From Papio anubis (Eukaryota > Chordata > Mammalia > Primates > Cercopithecidae): a DNA stretch of 64,000 nt. Shown here one piece after another: positions 9,963-21,269 of this stretch; the stretch's first letter is position 1; every line of letters starts with the position of its first letter. Both the position numbers and the translations under genes were made by a program. A model generated the notes under the pieces. That model made no database searches. It was given only the letters and a program-made list of their open reading frames with translations, and was not told the origin of the DNA. The stretch covers positions 171,291,139 through 171,355,138 of the forward strand of contig NC_044977.1 of assembly GCF_008728515.1 (NCBI RefSeq). The letters run 5' to 3'.

Positions 9963-12476
9963 TTTATTCCTCAGTATGGGTCCATTTATTGATTGTGATG
10001 CAAGGGGTTGGGGGAAGAGGAGGAATATGAAGAAATAAAGGTGAAGTGTAAATGGAAAATCATAATATCTAGAACTTTCTTATGGAAGGAGACCAGTAGA
10101 AACAAATGGATTCAAGAGTTAATTTTCCTCAATCTAATTCTCTCTGGACATAGGAACAGTCAACGAATGTACTCACGTGTTCCCTTATGCGCCCCACCAG
10201 GCCCATATCCCAGGCAGACACACACAACAAAAACACACAACGGGGAAGATGGTTCATGTTTCCAAATGATAATCCCTTCTTTTGTGTACTGATATGTGCA
10301 ACTATATATGCATATGTATGTGTGTATCTATGTTTTGGGTAGAAGTATAAAGTATTTCTAATCTTACTGTGGGTCTTTCATTAGAGAGCACTCCAGGAGA
10401 TGTTTAACTGGCATGTTCTGTTTGAGGTCAAAATGTGCCACATTTTTTCATGGAAAGCTTCAACTGATCAGCTAAAAAATGCATTTCTTTAACAGGCAAA
10501 TGAAAAAGAGACTGCCAGGTGATTCCTTGAGGTATGGTTAATTAATTCCAATCTGTTAATGACAACAGTTTTCTAGTTTCAAGTGATAAATACCCTTCCT
10601 CCAAAAAGGCATCTCAAAGAGAAAGGGTCTCCTCTCCACTTCTAGATTTTTTTTCTTTGTCCTTGGCTACTTCTGTTGCGTGCTGCTCAGAATGAGTTCA
10701 CATCAGTAATAGTCATAAATGATTTACAAAAGTAATTCGTGTCTAATCACTTGGGACTTGGAGTTTTTATGATGTTGCCAGATGTGCCATCAAAAAAAAT
10801 CATCCGGTTCAGAAACTTGTGCTAAATCGAGTCAGAGTCAATTAATTCCCTAAAGGCAACTGATTGGTTTTTATGGATCTGTGTTGGGGGCCTCGCCCAT
10901 CATCTTCCTCTTTTCCTCCTTAGGTTCACATTTGCTTTGTATAAAGCAAAAACAACTCTGTAAACACAAAGTTATTGGGAGGCTGTCAGCATGGGCATGT
11001 ATTATAGATTTTGATATAACTTCCATGTTTTTCGTTCATATATTAAAAGGGCATTTTAGTCCATGAAAAAAATAGGAGGGGAAAGTTTTCAAAACCCCAA
11101 GCAATCGTATTTCTTACATAGACTCTGTTACTCACAATACTGGCAGCAATATTGCATAAACACTGGGACATTGCTTGTGGGACAATATTATTCCCTTTTG
11201 AATGAAAGCTCCCCTTAGAATCCATCTTTACTTCCTCTGGGCCCTTGACACGTGAATTTTATATCTCTAATAAAGAATTTTGTTTATTCCATCTTATAAT
11301 GTGGTCATTGGTTTAAACATTTCTCCCTCCCATGAAATTTTCCAGTGCTAAGTGCAAATGCCATATTGTCTCCTACCTCACTTAGGGTGATGTCTTTCAC
11401 CAGGGAGATTCTGAGCAACTTTGTTGAATGAAGGGAAGAATCCAAAAATGGACAGCTATGAATTTTCATTCCAAAGCACATGGGGGAATAAGTGAAAAGA
11501 TCCATATTGAGCTTTTAAACCACTTTCCTGTATTGTGTTACGGTAACTAAGCTGGGCAATAACTAAGTAACTTGCATTGGGGGAAGACTTTAACCTGGTC
11601 TCTTCCATCTATGCAAGGATTTGAAATGGCATCTCCTAAACCAGGAATTCTGTGTTCCCAAATTATACTCCCTCAGTGAAGATTAAAATATCTATAATCC
11701 AGTGTTACAAGGCACAGTAGTTTGCTTCAATGACAAATCTTTGAGAAAAGGTTCCCCATGTTGTCTCTGATTACATAGTCAAGGAATCCTGTGAATTTGC
11801 TGATGTATAAGTTTTCCTTTAATGTAAAGCAGGCAGAGGAGGCGGGGATGTGGAGAAGAGAGTCTCTTAGGGGAAGAGACTGAGTGTTGACATAATATCG
11901 AATCACGGCAGTTATTCTGGAAGTACTTATTTAAACAGCTTTGGAAAAGTGTAACAATGATTGAGAGCTTTGAATGTTCAAAATCTAATATTTACATGAT
12001 TCTTCATCTTTGGATCTTGTGGGACGTGATGGTAGTGTCTTTGCTTAACGATGTTGTGAATAGCAGAATAAGAATGAGAAACCTTGTTGGTATGATTCTT
12101 TAAGTACAACTAAATAACCTCTCATAGTTAAATAATTTATACATCAGACTGAAGCATAGTAGCCTCTTGAGGCATCTCATAAGCTGTTCTTCAGATATCC
12201 TGCTACAGTTAAAAGATTTTGGTTGGTAAAAATCGTGTTAATTGTTTTAAAACTATTGGTTGACAATTTTGTGGCATTAGCTATGTAAATATCCTCCCTG
12301 ATTAATGGAAAAGAAATGATTGAACATAAGATACACCTATTCAATAAAATACTACATAGACACTATAAGTGAACTTTTAATACGCCTGTACTAGGAATTA
12401 AAAGTTTTTTGTAAATAACCTATCATGCTATTTATTAAGTTAACATTTAGTTACGCTCTTTATTCATCATGTTTTC
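9963..12476. other. Unique intergenic sequence, including a possible conserved element
   Basis: No gene or repeat was recognised over about 2.5 kb. 10490-10880 is rich in TAAT-core motifs and lacks repeat character, and it is listed separately as a regulatory candidate. Small open frames at 10008-10292, 10881-11066 and 11305-11505 have no recognisable protein content. Confidence 0.45.
10490..10880. promoter_or_regulatory. Candidate conserved non-coding/enhancer-like island
   Basis: This repeat-free stretch has dense homeodomain-type cores. 'attaattcc' occurs at both 10541-10549 and 10841-10849, and 'gtcataaatgatttac' lies between them. Such composition is seen in developmental enhancers of gene deserts, but this is inference from motif content alone; conservation cannot be seen here. 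Confidence 0.25.
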
Positions 12477-12477
12477 C

Positions 12478-12714
12478 ATCAGTGGTTCTCTACTTGGGGC
12501 AGAACTGTCCCCTAGCAGGCATTTGGAATTATGTAAAAGTTTTTGGTTTGCCGTAACTAGGGGATACCACTGGCAATTAATGAATGGCACAAGGAGGTTT
12601 GGCATCTGTACTGCCTCAGGCAATCCTGCACCACAAACACATACACACACGCACACACACACACACAAAACCTTGTTCTGCTCAAAACACCAGTGACACT
12701 AATTGAAAAACACA
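12478..12714 (+). mobile_element. MER5-type hAT-Charlie element carrying an (AC)n repeat
   Basis: It starts 'cagtggttctctacttgggg', followed by 'cccctagcaggcatttggaa' and 'ctaggggataccactggcaa'. The far end ('gctcaaaacaccagtgacac', 'taattgaaaaacac') matches the other half of the MER5B-like consensus. The CA run sits inside it, so the repeat expanded within the transposon. It is non-autonomous with no coding sequence. Confidence 0.75.
12636..12668 (+). repeat. (AC)n microsatellite
   Basis: ACAC repeats interrupted by one T and one G unit ('catacacacacg'). It is potentially polymorphic. Confidence 0.9.
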
Positions 12715-12774
12715 AGCATCTTTAGACATGGTCTTACTCATAATTGGGAGCAGGTGACTGGCATAGTATCTAGT

Positions 12775-12906
12775 CCATTGTAGGCAAACACTCCTTGAGT
12801 ACCTACTGTATGTCAGACAACTCTTCCAGGCTCTTAGAATGTACATATGTAAATGGAACCAAGAGCCAGACCCTCATGAAGCTTACATTCTAGAAAGAAG
12901 CTCTAA
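12775..12906 (-). repeat. L2 LINE 3' end
   Basis: The reverse complement of the L2 end is visible: 'ttgagtacctactgtatgtc', 'aggctcttagaatgtacata', 'ctcatgaagcttacattcta' and 'gaaagaagctctaaataaat'. Confidence 0.85.
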
Positions 12907-13890
12907 ATAAATGTTCCTTTAGACATTGCAGGTGGAAAAAGCAAGAGGCAAACTGTCATTCACTATTTAACCAAGCAGGCAAATGAAAACTTTGAGTTAT
13001 AGGCATAAGGGCCTCAAGCGGTTGCTAACATTACAAGCAATGGAAAAGCATGTCATCACTTGTCCCATCAACCTCCTTTTAATCTTGACTTTTTGGCTTA
13101 GTTGTATGTCTCCCTTTTCCGCTGATCACAACTTCTCCGAACCCTTTAATTCTATTTACATTCTTCCCCATTCAAAGGAAGAACGAAGAAAGAGAACATT
13201 ATATTCTCATAGAACAGAAGCTACCTTCCACTAGATATTTAGAAATCTTAAAGATTGTTTCAATGTAAAAGAAGTCTCTAAAAAAATAAAAATAAAAAAT
13301 AAAACCTGTTTGTAGTGGAATAAAAAGATAGCAACATTAAAACCTTAAGTCCCTAAAAAGTTCAGAAATCAATTATCTGAGTAAGATACTTCATCGTACC
13401 CATGATCTGACTGTGCTTTTTATTGCTTTATATGTTTCAATTAACTCAACTGTAATTGCTTGTCAGCATCTCATTCTAGGCAATAAATTTGTCAGAAAAA
13501 ATAGTAGAAATTATCAAATTTTATTGTTCATTTTAGTATTTGTTCGTCTTATTTGTTGCTGCTACATTGGAATATATTCTTTGCTAGCAGCTGTTGTGAT
13601 ATTTTATAGGGACATATTTCAACAATTCTCATTCTAATTTTTTTCTGTTGTGTATGTAGATTGTTGTTTTTCAGAGAAAGAAAATGTTCAAATGGAAAAG
13701 GAAAAAAGGGAAATGAAGGCGACTATATAAACGTGCAATATGTACATTTTCTGTATTCATATGACATACACACTATACTCACACTCGGTTTCAAAATATA
13801 TACCAATAAGTATTCAAAACTGTATATGTAATTAACCAGTTAGTAAGATGATTAATTAGCTACACAATTTAGATGAAAATATTGTGTTTT
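12907..13890. other. Unique AT-rich intergenic sequence
   Basis: No gene or classifiable repeat was seen. An A-rich run occurs at 13284-13303. Confidence 0.5.
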
Positions 13891-13976
13891 AATATTACAC
13901 TATTCACAATAGCCAAGATATGGAAACAGCCTAGGCATCCATTAACTGAAGAATGGATACAGAAATTGTGGTATGT

Positions 13977-13977
13977 A

Positions 13978-14016
<39 letters not shown>

Positions 14017-14018
14017 AA
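13977..14018 (+). repeat. (TG)n microsatellite inside the L1M
   Basis: An uninterrupted GT run of 13 units lies between GTAT units, where L1 normally has a TA/CA-rich 'tatacacaatgg' stretch. It probably arose by expansion in place. Confidence 0.9.
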
Positions 14019-14429
14019 ATAATGGAATATTCAGGCTTTAAAAAAGGAAAATATCTTTCCATTTTGGACAATATAGATAAATCTGGAGAACATTATGCTA
14101 GGTGAAATAAGCCAGACATAGAAAAACACTTCACAGTCTCGCTTATGTGGAATCTTAACACCGTTCAGTACATAGAAACGAAGAGTAGAATGGTGGTTAC
14201 CGGGGCAGGAAGGAGAGAGAAGGTCGGTCAAAGAATGCAGACTTGCAGTTGTGTAGCATGAATAAGCCTAGAGAACTAACGTACTGCAGGAGTATAGTTA
14301 ATAATATTGTATACTGAAAATTTGCTAAGAGAATAGGTTTTAGGTGCTTTTACCATATGCACATACACAAAAAGATATCCATGGAAGGTGATGGATAGCA
14401 TAATTTGCTTGATTGTAGTAATCATTTTA

Positions 14430-14512
14430 CCATATATATATGTATAGATCTATATATAGATCTAGAGAGAGATATATATGGTGTTATATATGTTGATATA
14501 TATATGTATATA
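14430..14512. repeat. TA-rich palindromic block
   Basis: Short TATA repeats with a perfect 20-bp palindrome at 14445-14464 (tagatctatatatagatcta) and further imperfect mirror copies to 14512. It could extrude a small cruciform. Its L1M setting suggests expansion of a 3'UTR TA tract. Confidence 0.8.
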
Positions 14513-14562
14513 TCATGTTATACACCTTAAATACATACCATTTAATGAAAAGATTACCTGGA

Positions 14563-15835
14563 AATGAAAAGCTGTCATAAGAGCATAATTAGAGTTCTTT
14601 GAGAACAGGGTCGCTTTTTTTTTTTTTTTTTTTTAATTTCAATCTCCGCTTCCCAATGCATTGAAGTTTTAAATAAATGTTTATTGACCAAAACAATGTG
14701 CATATTTGTGTAAGCATTCTGGAATCAAATAAATTAACACAATGCTGCTTTTATTAACTTTTAAAAAAGACTATAGAATTTTGTTAATTTCTGTGAACCC
14801 CAGTATCAAGTTGCTATGATGGCTGCTGTGGTCTGTGCCTCTTTGAACATTCAGTGACATTCTCTTCTTTTCCTGGCTCTGCTTTTCAAAGCATGCTTGA
14901 AAGAGTATGGTGGAAAAGGACACTAATTCATACTAAAGAGTAAAGGATTTATATGACTTGCTTTCTTATACCTCCAGTGGATATTTTCTTTTAACAGAAA
15001 CAAAAGCTTTGACAAAAAAGTTTAAAATGTGTCTCTAAAAGTGTGTGCTTGTGTGCTGGATATCAGTCAGTAATTAGAAGGCAACGGATATTTCATGGTA
15101 CAAAAGGTCTTTATCATACTGCTGAAATCCCATCATACAAACTATTACCCATCCTCTCTTTAGGTCTTGTTATGAAAAGTTCTTTTTCAAACAGTTTCAC
15201 CTGAAGATATCCATTTCTTGGGAGCCTACCAATTCCTCATCAACCCAGGCCTAGACCTAAAATTGTATCACTTAAGAATATGTAGTGTCCTATATGCTCA
15301 ATTTCTGGCAATAGTTTACAGAAAGTTTCTTATAGTTATTCATGGGCTAAAGGAATAGATATTTGATGACATTGGACTTGGTTGGTTAATTTCAGCAGTA
15401 ACATGCTAAAGTAATATTTATTAAGATGATTCAGACATTAAAAAATAGCACATGTGGCATTAGCTTGGATATCCCTAATATCATATTCAACTTCTGAGTT
15501 TATTCCAGATAAATTCATCATATTTTATTCCTAGTACAACTTTCCACCTTTACTGAATTCCCAAGTGTTTTCTTAGCACCTTATGAAGATCAATGAGTTT
15601 AAAATTCTTTTTATGGAACAAAGGTGTATTGAAAATTTAACTTGATAGTGAATTATAGCTCAGTGGACTGTATTTTATCATTAACTTATTGTGAAATTAC
15701 AGTTTCATTCCCAGAATGAAAAGGGAAGTTAAGTCTGAATTAAAATTCTATGTAGAAATTTTGTGAAGCTAATCAGATTTAAAAAAAGCCATCTCTTGAG
15801 TGATAAAATATGAAAATGTAAACATCTTCTATAAA

Positions 15836-15871
<36 letters not shown>

Positions 15872-16075
15872 GAAGTATTTGCAATCTGTTAATTTCCTGG
15901 AATCAATGTTTATGGCTCTATTTTAAATCAATTATTTGGTAAGTGAACTAATGCAAACAAGACTGGGAGTTTTGTGGTTATATTTGTTCCTCTGCTTCAA
16001 GTCATTTAAAAATTCTTCATGGTCAGCATGTATCTATAGATTATCAAGTATATCATTAATAGAATCATCTCTAAA
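14563..16075. other. Unique AT-rich intergenic sequence
   Basis: No gene or classifiable repeat was seen apart from a poly(T) at 14615-14634 and the (TA)n microsatellite at 15837-15870. Confidence 0.5.
15837..15870. repeat. (TA)n microsatellite
   Basis: An uninterrupted AT alternation of about 16 units. It is self-complementary and likely length-variable. Confidence 0.95.
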
Positions 16076-17441
16076 TTTTTATTATTATTATACTTTAAGT
16101 TCTGGGTATCTGTGCACAACATGCAGGTTTGTTACATATGTATACATGGGCCATGTGGGTGTGCTGCACCATTAACTCGTCATTTACATCAGATATTACT
16201 CTTAATACTATCCTTCCGCAAGACAGGCCCCAGCATGTGAAGTGCCCTGCCCTGTGTCCAGCTGTTCTCATGGTTCAGTTCCCACCTATGAGTGAGAACA
16301 TGCGGTGTTTGGTTTTCTGTCCTTGTGATAGTTTGCTCAGAATGATGGTTTCCAGCTTCATCCATGTTTCTACAAAACACATGAACTCATCATTTTTTAT
16401 GGCTGCATAGTATTCTGTGGTGTATATGTGCCACATTTTCTTAATCCAATCTATCATTGATGGGCGTTTGGTTTGGTTCCAAGTCTTTGCTATTGTGAAT
16501 AGTGCCACAATAAGCATACATGTGCATGTGTCTTTATAGTAGCATGAGTTATAATCCTTTCAGTATATACTCAGTAATGGGATTGCTGGGTCAAATGGTA
16601 TCTCTAGTTCTAGATCCTTGAGGAATTGCCACACTGTCTTCCACAATGGTTGAACTACTTTATACTCCCACCAACAGTATAAAAGTGTTCCTATTTCTCC
16701 ACATCCTCTCCAGCACCTGTTGTTTCCTGACTTTTTAATGATCGCCATTCTAACTGGTGTGAGATGGTATCTCATTGTGGTTTTGATTTGCATTTCTCTG
16801 ATGACCAGTGATGATGAGCATTTTTTCATATGTCTGTTGGCTGCATAAATGTCGTCTTTTGAGAAGTGTCTGTTCATGTCCTTTGCCCACTTTTTGATGG
16901 GGTTGTTTGATTTTTCTCTTGTAAATTTGTTAAGTTCTTTGTAGATTCTGGATATTAGCCCTTTGTCAGATGAGTAGGTTGCAAAAATTTTCTCCCATTC
17001 TGTAGGTTGCCTGTTCACTCTGATGGTAGTTTCTTTTGCTGTGCAGAAGCTCTTTCATTTAATTAGATCCCATTTGTCAATTTTGGCTTTTGTTGCCATT
17101 ACTTTTGGTATTTTAATCATGAAGTCCTTGCCCATGCCTATGTCCTGAATGGTTTTGCCTAGGTTTTCTTCTAGGGTTTTTATGGTTTTAGGTCTAACAT
17201 GTAAGTCTTTAATCAATCTTGAATTAATTTTTTATAAGGTATAAGGAAGGGATCCAGTATCGGCTTTCTACATATGGCTAGCCAGTTTTCCCGGCACCAT
17301 TTATTAAATAGGGAATCCTTTCCCCATTGCTTGTTTTTGTCAGGTTTGTCAAAGATCAGATGGTTGTAGATGTGTGGTGTTATTTCTGAAGCCTCTGTTC
17401 TGATCCTTTGATCTACATCTCTGTTTTGGTACCAGTGCCAT
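16076..17441 (-). mobile_element. 5'-truncated L1PA, minus strand
   Basis: The left edge is a TTATTATTATTA tail complement followed by the L1PA 3'UTR reversed ('tactttaagttctgggtatc', 'aacatgcaggtttgttacat'), then the ORF2 C-terminal region. The match stops abruptly at 'ggtaccagtgccatgc', where L1 sequence in the opposite orientation begins. The sequence is less diverged than the neighbouring L1MA, so it is the younger of the two. No clean target-site duplication was seen. Confidence 0.95.
16275..17441 (-). pseudogene. LINE-1 ORF2 C-terminal fragment, broken
   Basis: ORF2p is the LINE-1 endonuclease/reverse transcriptase; only its C-terminal third is represented. An 80-codon block at 16275-16517 contains the WIKKMWHIYTTEYYAAIKND motif and the normal end (MFSLIGGN). 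A 152-codon block at 16560-17018 contains NPIKKWAKDMNRHFS and the Cys/His region (NNRCWRGCGEIGTLLYCWW). Frameshifts and stops separate the blocks, and no reverse transcriptase or endonuclease domain is present, so this is not functional. Confidence 0.9.
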
Positions 17442-19246
17442 GCAATAAGACAGTGGAAAGAAAGGCATCCAAATTGAAAAGGAAGAGGTCAAAGTATCCT
17501 TGTTTGCAGATGACATCATCTTATATTTGGAAAAACCTAAAGACTCCACCAAGAAACTATTAGAATTGGCGACAGAGCAAGACTCCGTCTCAAAAATTAA
17601 AAAAAATAAATAAATAAAAAGAATTGTTAAAGTCAGTAAAGTTGTAGGATACAAAATCAACATACAAAAACTCTGTAGCATTTCTATATGCCAATAGCAA
17701 AAAAAAAAAAAATTGGAAAAAGAAATCAAGAAAGTAATGCCATTTACAATAGTTACAAATAAAATACCTAGGAGTAAACCAAAGAAATGAAATATCTCTA
17801 CAATTAAAAAAAAAAAAATGGATGTAATGAATTGAAGATGACACAAAAAAATGGAAAGATATTCCATGTTCATGGAATGTTTTAAAAAACTAACATCGTT
17901 AAAATCTTCATACTACCCAAAGCAATCTGCAGATTCAATGCAACCCCTAGAAAAATATCAATGGCATTCTTCACAGAAACAGAAAGAATAATCCTAAAAT
18001 GTGTATGGATGTATACGGGACCACAAAAGACCCAGAATAGCTAAAGCTATCCTGAGCATAAGGAACAAAACTGAAGAATCACATTACCTGACTTCAAATG
18101 ATACTACAGTACTATAGTAACCAAAACAGCATTGTACTGGCACAAAAACAGACGTATATAGACCCATGGAACAGAATAGAGAATCCAGGAATAAATCTCA
18201 TCGTCTACAGTGGAAATCATTTTCAGCAAAGCTGCCAACAACATACATTTTGGAAAGTGCAATCTCTTCAATAAGTGGTCCTGGGAAACTGGATATCCAC
18301 ATGCAGAACAATGAAACTAGACCCCCTCTCTCACCATATACAAAAATCATATCAAACTGGATTAAAGGCTTAAATCTAAAACCTCACACTATAAAACTGC
18401 TAAAAGAAAATTTGGGGGAAACCCTGCAGGAAATTGATCTGGGCAAAGATATCTTGAGTAATACCCTACAAGCACTGGCCACTAAAGCAAAAATGTACAA
18501 ATAGGATCACATCAAGTTAAGCTTCTGCACAGCAGAGGAAACAATCAACAAAGTGAAGAGACAACCCACAGAATGGGAGAAAATATTTGGACAAGAATTA
18601 ACCGGAATATAAAAACAACTCAATAGGAAAAACTATTATAAATAGTATTCCTATAAATAGGAGAAACTCTAATCTGATTTAAAAATGGACAAAAGATTTG
18701 AATAGACATTTCTCAAAAGAAGACATACAGATGACAAACAGGTATATGGAAAGGTGGCCAACGTTACTGATCATCAGAGAAATGGAAATCAAAACTACAG
18801 TGAGATATCATCTTACCCACGTTAAAATGGCTTTTATCCAAAAGTCAGGCAATTACAAATGCTGGTGAGGATGTGGAGAAAAGGGACGCTCGTACAGGAT
18901 TGGAGGGAATGTAAATTAGTACAACCACTATAGAGAAAAGAGTGGACATTCCTCAAAAAACTAAAACGAGAAATACCATATGATCCAGCAATCCCACTGC
19001 TTTTTGGTATATATCCCCCAAAAAGGAAATCAATATATTGAAGAGATATCTGCACGCCCATGTTTATTGTAGCACTATTCACAATAGCCAAGATTTGGTG
19101 GCAACCTAAGTGTCCATCAGCAGATGAATGGATAAAGGAAATGTGGTATATATACACAATGGAGTACTACTATTCAACCATGAAAAAGAATGAGATCCTG
19201 TCCTTTGCAACAACATGGATGGAACTGGAGGACATTTTATGTTAAG
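17442..19246 (+). pseudogene. LINE-1 ORF2 fragment (L1MA), many breaks
   Basis: The reverse transcriptase motif region is readable at about 17500-17545 (an FADDIILYLEKPKDSTKKLL-like string), followed by scattered blocks: a 112-codon frame at 18166-18504 and the C-terminal 61-codon block at 19060-19245 (PSADEWIKEMWYIYTMEYY). Poly(A) expansions at 17701-17714 and 17804-17818 and other indels destroy the frame. It is a relic with no coding capacity. Confidence 0.85.
17562..17626 (+). mobile_element. Extremely 5'-truncated Alu tail with target-site duplication
   Basis: Within the L1MA ORF2, 'gcgacagagcaagactccgt' with 'ctcaaaa' is the last part of an Alu right arm followed by an A-rich tail (…ataaataaataaaaa). 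The insert spans about 17569-17619. The 7-bp flank 'agaattg' occurs at 17562-17568 and again at 17620-17626, as expected for L1-machinery insertion. L1 sequence resumes immediately after with 'ttaaagtcagtaaagttgta'. Confidence 0.85.
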
Positions 19247-19689
19247 TGAAATAAGACAGGCACAGAAAGATAAACATCACGTGGTCTCACTTATTTGAGG
19301 GAGCTAAAAATTAAAACAATTGAACTCATGGAAAAAGTAAGTAGAATGATAGTTACCTGAGGCTGGGAAAGGTCGTCGAAGGTTAGGGGTGGCGGTAATG
19401 GGGATGGTTAATGGGTATAAAAATACAATGAATAAGATCTAGTATTTGACAGCAAAACAGAGTGATTATAGTCAACAATAATTGTACATTTAAAAATGAC
19501 TAAGAATATAATTGGAATGTTTTTATCACAAAAAAAGAATAAATGCTTGAGCTGATGGATTCCCCATTTACCCTAATGTGTTTATCATGCAATGTATGCC
19601 CATATCAAAATTTCTCATGTGCCTCATAAATATGTACACTTATTATGTACCCATAAAAATAATAAATAAAACCAAATTTTAAAAACCTT

Positions 19690-19860
19690 TTTTGTTTTTC
19701 TTGAGACAGGGTCTCACTCTGTTGCCCATTCTGGAGTGCAGTGGTGCAATCATGGCTCACTTTAGCCTCGACCTCCTGGGTTCAAGTGATCCTCCCCCCT
19801 CAGCCTCCTGAGTAGTTAGGACTACAGGCATGAGCCATCATGCCCAGCTAATTTTTTTTT
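19690..19860 (-). mobile_element. Alu right monomer, 5'-truncated
   Basis: The minus-strand Alu begins with a T-rich tail complement, then 'gagacagggtctcactctgt', 'gcctcgacctcctgggttca' and 'gcatgagccatcatgcccag', and ends at the T-run 'ctaattttttttt' that corresponds to the middle A-rich linker. Only the right arm is present. It abuts the Tigger-like remnant directly. Confidence 0.85.
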
Positions 19861-20077
19861 CTTTTACAAAAACAACTTTATTATAAAATAGGCTTTATGT
19901 CAGATGATTTGGCCCAACTGCAGTCTAAGTGTTCCAAGCACATTTAAAGGTAGACTAGGCTAAGCTATGATGTTTGGTAGATTAGCTGTATGACGGATGT
20001 TTTTGACTTATGATATTTTCAACTTACAATGGGTTTTTTGGAACATAACCTCATCATAAGTCAAGGATCATCTGTAT
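19861..20077 (+). mobile_element. Tigger-like DNA transposon remnant (copy A)
   Basis: 'aactttattataaaataggc', 'gcacatttaaaggtagacta', 'ctaagctatgatgtttggta' and the terminal 'cataagtcaaggatcatctg' are the same sequence, in the same order and orientation, as the element at 46428-47093. This copy lacks about the first 170 bp. The terminus next to TA fits a TcMar-Tigger family, but the exact family is not identified. Confidence 0.75.
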
Positions 20078-20317
20078 AGATGGTGATAATATGGCTCATT
20101 GTTTTCTCAAGTTCCATTTTCCAGCTCTAATAATATTTCATCTCAAGTGAATCCCCTCCTTAGTTCTGTTTGCCCATGTAATTTAAAACAGCTTTTAAAA
20201 TTGAACTTGCTAGTATTCTTACATAAAGTTGATATTTTTAAGGCATTGTCAAGTGAAATTTGTAATTCTAAAGAGGAAATCTCGAATGTTTACTTGTTTT
20301 TACACCTAAATCACTCA

Positions 20318-20540
20318 GGTTACATTTTAAAATTCAGGGAAAAAATGTGTAAATCACTACTGCTTTACATTGAAGATTTTGCTGGCTACTCAGGGCAGAA
20401 TAATGAGGTCATTTGACCGAAGATATAGTTCCAACTCAGATCTACTAAGTATTTCATTTTGAACCTTTACTGAGAAAATGTTTTGAGGTCATTCCTTGTG
20501 CCCATTTACCCATTTGAGATCTTTTATCTTTCTAAGCTAC
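20318..20540 (+). repeat. Local direct duplication, copy 1
   Basis: Shares 'taaatcactactgctttaca', 'cagggcagaataatgaggtc', 'ttccaactcagatctactaa' and 'tttacccatttgagatc' in order with 21040-21262. The copies differ by scattered substitutions and small indels, perhaps 15-20 percent by eye. I do not recognise it as a genome-wide repeat. Confidence 0.85.
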
Positions 20541-21039
20541 TCATGTGCTTGAGAAACCCCTTAAAGATACGTAAATTACAGAGTTAACAGTATTTGCATG
20601 AAATACAATAGCTCAATGAAACACACAAAAATTATGTTAGGATTATTCTTTCTGGAAAAAATATGGTAGGGTGAGTACTGCTTCAGTGCTAGAGTGCTAT
20701 GGATGCTTTGTCATGCCCGATAGCTTCCAAGAGATTTCTCCAAATCCTGACTACTTTTTCTCATCCATGTTCACCACTTACACTTAGACTGATGACTACC
20801 TGAGTGCTAGAATCAATTGTAAGTGCCTCTCCAGTTATCAGTCCCAGGTGCACCCACGGCTACTTGACTACGTGAAAGTGGATTATAATGAACTTTATGA
20901 AAGGGAGGACTTTGCAGAATTTACTCTGACATCTTTTTTTTTCATGGTTATTTACTTCTCTCCTAATAAGGTAATGATTTATTCTTAGAATCACAGAATC
21001 ATGAGGTTAAGATGAGAACTTTTTAGAAATAAATTATCA

Positions 21040-21262
21040 GTCTGGTCACATTTTGAAACTCAGGGGAAAATGTATAAATCACTACTGCTTTTCATTGAAG
21101 ATTTGCTGCTTATTCAGGGCAGAATAATGAGGTCATTTGCCTGGAGATATAATTCCAACTCAGATCTACTAAGCATGTTTTCATTTTAAGTCTTTACTAA
21201 GAAAATATCTGTGGTCCTCCCCTGTGCCCGTCTACCCATTTCAGATCACGTATCTTCTTATT
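21040..21262 (+). repeat. Local direct duplication, copy 2
   Basis: Corresponds to 20318-20540, with 'taaatcactactgcttttca', 'cagggcagaataatgaggtc', 'ttccaactcagatctactaa' and 'tctacccatttcagatca'. A MIR-like segment follows immediately here but not after copy 1, so the similarity ends near 21260. Confidence 0.85.
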
Positions 21263-21269
21263 CACTTAA

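Larger units (their letters stand above)
13893..14562 (+). mobile_element. L1M 3' end (L1MA/L1MB-like), 5'-truncated
   Basis: It opens in the ORF2 C-terminal region ('actattcacaatagccaaga', 'gcatccattaactgaagaat'). It continues through 'aataagccagacatagaaaa', the 3'UTR block 'gaatggtggttaccggggca', and 'gttatacaccttaaatacat'. Two simple repeats have grown inside it: (TG)n at 13986-14011 and a TA-rich block at 14430-14512. No coding frame survives. Confidence 0.9.
17442..19682 (+). mobile_element. 5'-truncated L1MA, plus strand
   Basis: It begins in the ORF2 reverse transcriptase region ('aataagacagtggaaagaaa'), runs through the L1MA-type ORF2 end ('caatagccaagatttggtgg'), and carries an L1MA 3'UTR ('aaattaaaacaattgaactc', 'ggatggttaatgggtataaa', 'cataaatatgtacacttatt') and a tail 'ataataaataaaacc'. 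It joins the L1PA head to head at its truncated 5' end. A small Alu tail is inserted at 17569. Confidence 0.9.

Noticed and set aside
17349..17873. 174-codon minus-strand frame rich in Phe and Leu
   Set aside because: It is the antisense reading of A-rich L1MA ORF2 plus the junction with L1PA. It spans two unrelated elements and has only hydrophobic low-complexity content.
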